From a virus: a stretch of DNA of 36,519 nucleotides. Shown piece by piece: positions 1 to 6,157 of the stretch. A model generated the notes under the pieces. That model did no database searches and was not told the DNA's origin. It was given only the letters and a program-made list of their open reading frames with translations. The position numbers and the translations under genes were made by a program. The stretch lies in the IMG/VR virus record IMGVR_UViG_3300033571_002976, positions 1 to 36,519 of that record; one strand, 5' to 3'. Position 1 is the stretch's first letter; each line of letters begins with the position of its first letter.

Positions 1-431
1 GCTTGTGGAGATTCCTCTAACCAACTAGCTTGAGTATACCAATTTGATTTAGATCGTATATGTTGCACGGTATCATAAAAAGGAAACCACGATTTAAAAT
101 CGGTTGGTTCAAATATCTTTACATATGTGTTATTTGCAGTACGAGATCTATGTTCCCATACAAAGTCTTCATCCTTTTTACTAACATAGATAATCATATT
201 AATTGGTGCTTTTAATAATTCACTAAATTTCGTCTTATAGTGATCATACGGTCTTTGAAAGCTTTGTGATAGGTTTTCTCTACCAAAATCCCAAAGACCT
301 GTTACTATAGTAACATTTGACGAAGCGTGTTTTACTGAAGTATTTCGTTGTACTTCATTAATTCTTGCGTATAATTCTGGATGAGTTGTTAAATAATCTA
401 ATATCTCTTGTTCATAACTATTCGTAAGCAT
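1..431 (-). CDS. HtrL/YibB-like putative glycosyltransferase, 3' end cut by window edge
   Basis: The ATG at 431 is preceded by AAAGGA with about 7 bases spacing, and an in-frame stop lies just upstream, so the start is well fixed. The reading frame stays open to base 1, giving 143 visible residues; the C-terminal part is outside the window. Residues 41-53 (TIVTGLWDFGREN) and the following Pro-Tyr-Asp-His and INMIIYVSKKDE segments look like the N-terminal half of the HtrL/YibB (WlaTC-type) family, whose members are putative glycosyltransferases found in surface-glycan loci and in some phages. The downstream Trp-Leu-Glu-Glu-Ser-Pro-Gln stretch fits the family as I remember it. It is the last visible gene of the left cluster, 12 bases after the methyltransferase-like gene. 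No profile search was possible, so the family call is from pattern recognition and the donor and acceptor are unknown. Confidence 0.72.
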   Translation of the reverse strand, partial: MLTNSYEQEILDYLTTHPELYARINEVQRNTSVKHASSNVTIVTGLWDFGRENLSQSFQRPYDHYKTKFSELLKAPINMIIYVSKKDEDFVWEHRSRTANNTYVKIFEPTDFKSWFPFYDTVQHIRSKSNWYTQASWLEESPQ

Positions 432-443
432 GCATCATTCCTT

Positions 444-1058
444 TTATGCTATTTTTGTTTTACAAACCCAAACCACAGAATCAAATTTTTCTTTATTATA
501 GTGGATTAAATTATTTTGCTCTGATACTTTTTCTATGTATTTTTCTTCTATTTCACACCAATTCCAAATTTTATCTACATAATTTTGTTTAAAATTTTCC
601 CATGTATCTACATAATCGTGCGCCATAATAAAATCGCCAACTTTCAAATACCGCGCAAGTTCGTTGAATTCGCCTATCTTGTGTCCACCATCGCATAATA
701 CTAGCGTTACTCCCTCCCCTTGGATAAACGGCACAACTTCTTCTGGCTTTTCTAAGTTTAAATAACTCTGATCGAATATATTGTTTATAATAATTTCTAT
801 ATTTTTCTCTCTCAGAGAATCATACCATGTCATCTCATGCACCTCAAATGACTTAATAGGAACCGCTGCCATTCCTAACTCATCCAAAGTATCTCGTAAA
901 AATAAAGTAAATCCACCACCAGCAGTACCTATTTCTAATACTCTAGCCGGATTAATTTTTTCTAAAAACTCTCTAAAAATACAAAATACATTTTCGTGCT
1001 GTTGTGCAGTAAATCCTTTATATGTAGTACACCCAGTTATTTGTTTAATATCTGTCAT
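444..1058 (-). CDS. class I SAM-dependent methyltransferase-like protein
   Basis: A 204-residue protein with a Rossmann-type motif I at residues 40-51 (VLEIGTAGGGFT). A strand ending in an acidic cluster (LCDGGHK, 121-127) follows, then AHDYVDTW (146-153). This layout is typical of small class I methyltransferases of the Methyltransf_24/cephalosporin hydroxylase-like group often found in sugar-modification loci. The ATG overlaps the TGA of the upstream gene (ATGA, 1058-1055), so the two are translationally coupled. Position inside a glycosyltransferase cluster suggests a sugar or glycan substrate, for example O-methylation of a terminal sugar, but nothing in the sequence fixes the acceptor. 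A non-methyltransferase role within the same fold cannot be excluded. Confidence 0.75.
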   Translation of the reverse strand: MTDIKQITGCTTYKGFTAQQHENVFCIFREFLEKINPARVLEIGTAGGGFTLFLRDTLDELGMAAVPIKSFEVHEMTWYDSLREKNIEIIINNIFDQSYLNLEKPEEVVPFIQGEGVTLVLCDGGHKIGEFNELARYLKVGDFIMAHDYVDTWENFKQNYVDKIWNWCEIEEKYIEKVSEQNNLIHYNKEKFDSVVWVCKTKIA

Positions 1059-1954
1059 ATGTTATTAAATTCCTCGAATATATTATGAAAACATTTTTTT
1101 CCTTGTATAAAGGGCTGTGCCCATTCTCCGGAGTCTTCGTGTCCCCATACATCAAATGTTTCGTAGAAATAATTATCTTTATTAAATGACATGTGAATTG
1201 TCATTACTTGCTCATCTAATAACAACATTTTATTTTCTTTTATATATCGCAGAAAATCATCAATCATTGTTTTAGAAAATATTCTTAACTTGTCTTTCTG
1301 TCCACCAAAGTAACCTCCAATGATATACCACATATTTAATTCATTGCGAGTATTTAAATTAATAATGTCAGGCGGCATCCAATGTCCAATAGAATTTGAT
1401 TGAATAAATAACAAATTGTTGTTACATTTTTTTATAGAAGCTGCTACTACTGCGGGAGTAAACAATGTACATTCCGTGTATCGCTTTTCTCCAGTTTCAC
1501 ATGATAAATGCTTATTCGGAAACAATGCGGAATGCGACAAGCCCGCATCCATCCAAAATATGTAATCTGAATTAAAATAATTATTATCGATCACGTGTTG
1601 CACAAACAAAAATTTAGCGAGCATTAAATCATAACTTCTATCATTTATATATCCCTGTTCATATGTTTTTATTGATTTAATAGGTGCGTACAACGGAGAT
1701 TCTCGCAAATCAAATGGAATAACTTTTATTTGTGAATTGTATCGATTTTCCCCCAAAAAACTTTTAAAATGCGTTTCTACTTTATCAACCTCATGCGGCC
1801 ACGCAAAAATTACTATAGGAGCGTTTAACTTGGTAGCAGATTCTAATCCGTAATAATACCGCCTCCACGCAATATGTTGGCGCCCACCAAACTCTGTACC
1901 AAATAAATCATCATATATACATGTGACATACGTTAAATTGGTATTTATATCCAC
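1055..1954 (-). CDS. HtrL/YibB-like putative glycosyltransferase (GTG start)
   Basis: A 299-residue protein starting with GTG at 1954-1952. The start lies inside the end of the upstream gene (10-base overlap), with GGA about 8 bases upstream. Residues 134-141 (WMDAGLSH) look like the metal/nucleotide-sugar acidic motif of GT-A-like enzymes. They are preceded by a helix rich in Lys/Phe (MLAKFLFVQHV) and followed by GGYFGG (213-218) and DEQ (247-249), an order I associate with the HtrL_YibB family. The left-edge gene seems to be of the same family, making a diverged pair split by the methyltransferase-like gene. The coding sequence is very AT-rich, with many ATA, TTA and AAT codons, more so than the GT60-like pair upstream. 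Predicted role: sugar transfer in the same glycan pathway; the linkage is unknown. Confidence 0.7.
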   Translation of the reverse strand: MDINTNLTYVTCIYDDLFGTEFGGRQHIAWRRYYYGLESATKLNAPIVIFAWPHEVDKVETHFKSFLGENRYNSQIKVIPFDLRESPLYAPIKSIKTYEQGYINDRSYDLMLAKFLFVQHVIDNNYFNSDYIFWMDAGLSHSALFPNKHLSCETGEKRYTECTLFTPAVVAASIKKCNNNLLFIQSNSIGHWMPPDIINLNTRNELNMWYIIGGYFGGQKDKLRIFSKTMIDDFLRYIKENKMLLLDEQVMTIHMSFNKDNYFYETFDVWGHEDSGEWAQPFIQGKKCFHNIFEEFNNI

Positions 1955-2934
1955 TTATCTATTCCGGTCAGTGTTATAGTAAACTTAGCGCTATTGGGCC
2001 ACTTAGCATATGTATCAAACCACTTTACTTGATTATTAGAAATGAAATTTAACAGGTGATCATCGTCTATTATATCGTTATACTTTTCTTCTATTAAATC
2101 CGCTACCCCTTTGTTGCCAAATTTATTGTATGCATCGTATGCATACTCTCTGGGAATAGTTATATAGTGATAATTTGGAAGCAGTCCATTATAAACCGCG
2201 TCTTTGTATTCTATTCGTATATATGGAACCCCTATTGCCATGTATTCCATATCTCTATAACAAAATTCCCCGGGATGATGAAATGCGGTATAATACCTAT
2301 CTAAATCCATATAGTATGATAGTCCACATTTGGCGTGAGCTAATTCCGTAAGATACTGTTCAAATGGAACAGATCTATTATCAATGATATGCTTTTCATC
2401 TAAAAACCGAAGTGCTTCTCTATATCCCTGCCCAGATCCTTTATAGAAGAGCGATTTGTTTAATTCACCAGCATTCTTCCTAATACTTCTGTATTTATCC
2501 ACATCAAAATCATCAAACCTTCCAAAAAACCACGGGGTTACCGTGTCCATTTTATTGACTAAATAATCTCTTTTTAGCCAATGATATATATTATGATAAC
2601 TAAAATGCGCAAGACATACTTTTTGACACAAGTTTGATTTTAGATAATGAACTACATACGAATTGAAATATTCAGTAAATGATAACACTACAAATTCATT
2701 AGTTTCCAAATTTTCTATTACACAATCAACATCACTTAACGGCGGGTTGTATCCAAATGAACCAACCGTAGTTTGTAATTGTATTTCTGCGGCTCCTTGA
2801 TCAGATGCTTGTGCATAATTTACCCATTCTACGTTGAAATATTGTTGACAATACTCCGCAAATTTCTTAAACCAAGGTAAATGATATCGACCATAATCAG
2901 TGTTATCTACTCTATGAAATCGTATTGTTTTCAT
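1945..2934 (-). CDS. GT-B-like glycosyltransferase (family uncertain)
   Basis: A 329-residue protein. The C-terminal half carries FEQYLTELAHAKCGLS (191-206) and PGEFCYRDMEYMAIGVP (221-237). This matches the usual nucleotide-sugar binding half of GT-B enzymes: an acidic/Arg-Glu segment followed by a Gly-Val-Pro turn. The N-terminal half is aromatic-rich, without a recognisable motif. The start ATG at 2934 overlaps the preceding TGA (ATGA) and has GGGAGAT just upstream, so coupling with the GT60-like gene is clear. The gene ends 10 bases inside the next one. I cannot assign a CAZy family by eye; an exostosin-like or GT4-like enzyme are the alternatives. Context supports glycan assembly. Confidence 0.55.
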   Translation of the reverse strand: MKTIRFHRVDNTDYGRYHLPWFKKFAEYCQQYFNVEWVNYAQASDQGAAEIQLQTTVGSFGYNPPLSDVDCVIENLETNEFVVLSFTEYFNSYVVHYLKSNLCQKVCLAHFSYHNIYHWLKRDYLVNKMDTVTPWFFGRFDDFDVDKYRSIRKNAGELNKSLFYKGSGQGYREALRFLDEKHIIDNRSVPFEQYLTELAHAKCGLSYYMDLDRYYTAFHHPGEFCYRDMEYMAIGVPYIRIEYKDAVYNGLLPNYHYITIPREYAYDAYNKFGNKGVADLIEEKYNDIIDDDHLLNFISNNQVKWFDTYAKWPNSAKFTITLTGIDKWI

Positions 2935-4166
2935 ATATCTCCCGTCAATCTAAGACCCCACCCACTTTTCTCTGATAGCGGCCATACAATCCATTTTTTT
3001 GGCTGTACTGCGGTGTAGAACGTTCTCCATAACGCATAATATCCACACGGATTCGCTTTCATTTGTTTAATTTCTTCCGCGCTAGCATCTTGCCTATAAA
3101 TTTCATTACCATCCCTATCTTCAAATGCAACTGCCCAGAAAATGTAATCATCGTGTGGTACTAACTCATATGAAATATCTAAGCAATGCTTAAATACTCG
3201 CAAATACGCTTCATCAGAAGGATTGGGGGGCTCTTTGTGATCCAACGTATACTGCTGAACGCTTCGCGTTTCAAACTTGATTCCAGCATATGCTTCGTAC
3301 TCTTCCAAGGTTCTTTCTGTGCCGAAACCAAACTCCCCAAAATCTTCTAATGGGTTGCGTTCACCGTCAATATTTAACAATCTGCGGTTTCTCGCAAGAG
3401 AATCAGTGTCCCATTTCCCCCATTCGGCAAGATCATCCCATGATTTACGTGGTCTGTGGCTTCTAGAATATTCGTGGTACACTACCATCTTATGAGGAGC
3501 AAACAAATCATAGCCCCATGTGTATGCTCTGGCTGCTATAGAGATTTCTTCCCCGTGAAATAGGTAATTTGGGTCGTGAGGAACCTCTTTGCAGAATTGA
3601 CCTACCGTAAATGCAAAATGAGCCGAATAAAATCTACTGGGATATGGTAATTCTCTAGATTCCCAGTCTGGAATACCTCCGGGAATGAAGAATACCGCCC
3701 CTTGGGGAGTAAATCTATCAAAAGTAAGCCACCACGGTTCGGTTGCCCTAGCCGTGGGGTCATTTTTAGGGTCATAGCTAGGCATATAGGCCGTTAATAA
3801 CGGCTTTTTATGCCCGGCCTTCTGTAAATCCTTGATCATATTGATCAAAATGGCATCCCAGTGCTTTTCAAACCGATGATGTGAGTCTAATTGAAGCGTA
3901 TACGCCTCATCGGTCCAGTATTGTTGGATTAAATGCCGCGCCCAACACGTTCCTTTACTGCTTAAGTGTGGAATATCAAGAATAATAAACCTCGGGTCGT
4001 CTTTATATTCATCCAATGTATCCCACGTGTCCTCCTGAGAGTGTTGCCACGCTATACAAAACTTCAAACGCTTCGGGTACTTGGCGTTTTTTAAACAATC
4101 TCGTATAGTAGGCAACAATTCCGGATCACGATATGCAGCAATTTGAATAAATATTTTACTATTCAT
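2931..4166 (-). CDS. GT60/GlcNAc-family (Skp1 GnT1-like) glycosyltransferase, copy 2
   Basis: A 411-residue protein when started at the ATG at 4166. The frame is open to 4286, but the extra 40 residues would overlap the previous gene by more than 120 bases. The 4166 ATG has AGGTGA at good spacing and overlaps that gene's stop by only 8 bases. Residues 7-17 (IQIAAYRDPEL), QLDSHHRF (92-99) and HGEE (204-207) with a later His-Glu-Tyr (231-233) are the hallmarks of the GlcNAc family PF11397/GT60. Its eukaryotic members add alpha-GlcNAc to hydroxyproline of Skp1 from UDP-GlcNAc. A C-terminal extension of about 80 residues (WAVAFED, IYRQDA, Trp/Pro-rich end) is shared with the upstream copy. Expected to act in the infected cell's cytoplasm; the acceptor is unknown. 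Confidence 0.85.
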   Translation of the reverse strand: MNSKIFIQIAAYRDPELLPTIRDCLKNAKYPKRLKFCIAWQHSQEDTWDTLDEYKDDPRFIILDIPHLSSKGTCWARHLIQQYWTDEAYTLQLDSHHRFEKHWDAILINMIKDLQKAGHKKPLLTAYMPSYDPKNDPTARATEPWWLTFDRFTPQGAVFFIPGGIPDWESRELPYPSRFYSAHFAFTVGQFCKEVPHDPNYLFHGEEISIAARAYTWGYDLFAPHKMVVYHEYSRSHRPRKSWDDLAEWGKWDTDSLARNRRLLNIDGERNPLEDFGEFGFGTERTLEEYEAYAGIKFETRSVQQYTLDHKEPPNPSDEAYLRVFKHCLDISYELVPHDDYIFWAVAFEDRDGNEIYRQDASAEEIKQMKANPCGYYALWRTFYTAVQPKKWIVWPLSEKSGWGLRLTGDI

Positions 4167-5418
4167 TTCTAAAGTCACCTGATAATCTTTCTTGCCAGCC
4201 TTTACTTTCACTGTGTGGCCACACAACCCACTTAGTTGGAAGTTCTGACGAGTAAAAGTTTCTCCAGATATGGACGAAATTATCACGTGTTTCTAATAAA
4301 CGCTTAATTTCTTCCGCGCCAGCGTCTTGGCGGTATATTTCTTTACCCGTTGAGTCTTCAAATGCAACCGCCCAGACATTATAATCATTTTCCTTAAACA
4401 ATGGACGATATACGTTTACAATCATTCGTCTATAGTTAGTTAGATTGCTATCATGTGCGGTAGCTTCTATGGAAATAGGTGGTAGTTTTTTTGCTAATGT
4501 ATCGGCGTGTACCTTTCTAGTGGCAAATTCTAACCCGGAATACATTTCGTACTCTCGCAACGTACGAACTGACGGCGTGTTGTTTAGTTCAGCAACGCCA
4601 GTATCAATTCCTAGCACAGCCTTATTTCTAGCGTATGATCGTTTATCCAACGCATTCCACGCGGAAACGTCATCCCAATGCTTTTTCTTATTATTTCTGG
4701 TATATTCGTGCCACAATACTACTCTGTGGGGAGCGTATAGATCATATCCTGCCATGTAGGCTCGTACCGATAGGTTTATTTCTTCCCCGTGAAAATAATA
4801 TTCAGGGTCATAGGTAACTTCTGAACAAAATTTACCATCAGCAAATATAAAATGCCCGGAAATAAACTTAGACGGGACTGGTTTGTCCAGTTCTTTCCAA
4901 TTATCGATAGTGTGTGGCAAGAAATGCACTGGTCCTTCCGGAGCAAATCTATCAAATTCCATAATCCAAGGAGCTTCTAAACGCGAGGCGGGGTCGTTTG
5001 AAGGGTCAAAGCTTGGTAGATATGACGATAGCACGGGCTTGGGGCTTTGTTGAGTGCGAGCGCTTTCTAGCATCGCAATTAAAGTAGTATCCCAATCTTG
5101 GGTAAACCGATGATGTGAATCTAGTTGTAATGTATACCGTTCGTTTTTATACAACAGATTAAGCTTGTGTCTAGCTTGACACACGCCTTTTGCATCGCGA
5201 TAATCGATGTCGATAACCTTTAAGCGACTGTCATTTTTAAATTCAGCCAAGGTATCCCATTTATCATACGGAGAATGTTGCCAAACAAGTCCAACCCGTA
5301 AAGAGTTTGGATATTTCGCCTTGGCAAACATATCTCTCAACGTAGGTAATAATTCAGGGTCACGATACGCCGCGATTTGTACGTATATACTTTTTGTGTT
5401 ATAGAATTTATTTTTCAT
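4159..5418 (-). CDS. GT60/GlcNAc-family (Skp1 GnT1-like) glycosyltransferase, copy 1
   Basis: A 419-residue paralogue of the next gene, first in the sugar cluster. VQIAAYRDPELLP begins near residue 13. The QLDSHHRF motif is at 98-105 (Asp100 and the following Ser-His being the likely metal/nucleotide-sugar site), and HGEE with the Arg-Ala-Tyr-Met-Ala-Gly-Tyr-Asp helix is at 210-225. The C-terminal region (NVWAVAFED, IYRQDAGAEEIKR, a Trp-Val-Val-Trp-Pro end) is homologous to that of the neighbour, so the whole gene was duplicated. The start ATG at 5418 has only a weak AGG about 9 bases upstream and lies 20 bases after the stop of the DUF1617-like gene, so translation may depend on coupling. 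Family assignment is firm; substrates are inferred only from the eukaryotic relatives. Confidence 0.85.
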   Translation of the reverse strand: MKNKFYNTKSIYVQIAAYRDPELLPTLRDMFAKAKYPNSLRVGLVWQHSPYDKWDTLAEFKNDSRLKVIDIDYRDAKGVCQARHKLNLLYKNERYTLQLDSHHRFTQDWDTTLIAMLESARTQQSPKPVLSSYLPSFDPSNDPASRLEAPWIMEFDRFAPEGPVHFLPHTIDNWKELDKPVPSKFISGHFIFADGKFCSEVTYDPEYYFHGEEINLSVRAYMAGYDLYAPHRVVLWHEYTRNNKKKHWDDVSAWNALDKRSYARNKAVLGIDTGVAELNNTPSVRTLREYEMYSGLEFATRKVHADTLAKKLPPISIEATAHDSNLTNYRRMIVNVYRPLFKENDYNVWAVAFEDSTGKEIYRQDAGAEEIKRLLETRDNFVHIWRNFYSSELPTKWVVWPHSESKGWQERLSGDFRNE

Positions 5419-5438
5419 TTAACATAACCTATGTAACG

Positions 5439-5846
5439 TTATTCGCTTGTTATTAAAGGAAACAATCCAGCTAAGACGGTTGGTTCCAGTTCAATATGGT
5501 CTGGAAAGTCTGTTATTTTAAACTGGACGTTTTCTACCGTTACAGTTTGCTGCAAAAGGTTTTCGATTTCGGAGTTTACTTCCGCAATAAACTGCGCGGG
5601 TATTTGTAACGTGTTTGGTAATGGATTATCGTTTTCGTCTACCGCAGGTAGATAATTTCCTTCCTCGTCCTTTACCGCATGCTTAGTTTTAATTTCCTGC
5701 ACTGGGCCATCAAGATCCCTTGCAAATGGTTCCAGTGACTTTATGGCAAGATTGATTTTCCAAGCCAACTGAATTGGCAGTTTTGTTTGTGTTAGTGTAG
5801 TAAGTGACCCAAGCGCATTGAGAACTTGTGCATTAGTAAGTAACAT
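5439..5846 (-). CDS. DUF1617-like small phage protein
   Basis: A 135-residue protein beginning LTNAQVLNALGSL, followed by a KLPIQLAWKINLAIKSLEP helix and ending with an acidic Glu-Leu-Glu-Pro-Thr-Val-Leu segment. This layout (N-terminal helix, a Lys-Leu-Pro, a long helix, a charged linker, a beta segment containing VENVQFKI) resembles DUF1617 proteins encoded near tail genes in many phages; their function is unknown. The ATG at 5846 has an excellent ribosome site (TTGGAGGAAT). A TATAAATA-like octamer with one mismatch lies 26 bases upstream on the opposite strand. It sits between the fibre array and the sugar cluster, so it may head the transcript for that cluster. Confidence 0.6.
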   Translation of the reverse strand: MLLTNAQVLNALGSLTTLTQTKLPIQLAWKINLAIKSLEPFARDLDGPVQEIKTKHAVKDEEGNYLPAVDENDNPLPNTLQIPAQFIAEVNSEIENLLQQTVTVENVQFKITDFPDHIELEPTVLAGLFPLITSE

Positions 5847-5871
5847 TTATTCCTCCAAGAATTGTGGTACA

Positions 5872-5879
5872 GATAAATA
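5872..5879 (+). promoter_or_regulatory. TATAAATA-like octamer, one mismatch (GATAAATA)
   Basis: In the gene direction this reads TATTTATC, about 26 bases before the ATG at 5846. It is the weakest match of the recurring spacer motif and is listed because its spacing is the same as in the exact copies. Confidence 0.25.
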
Positions 5880-5913
5880 TATCAAACGGATTTGAAAATG
5901 TCAAGAGCTAACC

Positions 5914-6153
5914 TTATTCAATCCCTAACATGACATATTCGTCAGTATTAAACGTTAACCCGGTTGACGTTGTAATAACATTTGTATCATATGTAGCAAA
6001 TAGTCGTGTTACTATACTACTACTAGGAACGTTTTCTACATAGACGCCGTATAATTTATCGTTTTCTATCACTGCATTAATCAATCTATTATCGGGTAGA
6101 ACTTCCACGGCGGTTAACGGTGTATGTGTGGTTAAAAAAGTAGTAAGAGTCAT
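5914..6153 (-). CDS. hypothetical 79-residue protein
   Basis: Unrecognised. It starts 4 bases after the stop of the propeller fibre (TAA CGTT ATG), so it is probably translated by coupling. It has a Thr-rich N-terminus (MTLTTFLTTHTPL), then short beta-like segments (LYGVYVENV, VTRLFATYDTNVITT) and an acidic end (DEYVMLGIE). No membrane helix or signal peptide is visible. Its place directly after a fibre gene would fit a small fibre-associated or assembly protein, as in many tail-fibre loci, but this is only context. A 67-base spacer with no other visible element separates it from the next gene. Confidence 0.55.
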   Translation of the reverse strand: MTLTTFLTTHTPLTAVEVLPDNRLINAVIENDKLYGVYVENVPSSSIVTRLFATYDTNVITTSTGLTFNTDEYVMLGIE

Positions 6154-6157
6154 AACG

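Noticed and set aside
4167-4286. 40-residue N-terminal extension of the second GT60-like protein
   Set aside because: It would overlap the preceding gene by over 120 bases, lacks a ribosome site and has no counterpart in the paralogue. The ATG at 4166 has AGGTGA and starts at the family's conserved N-terminus.
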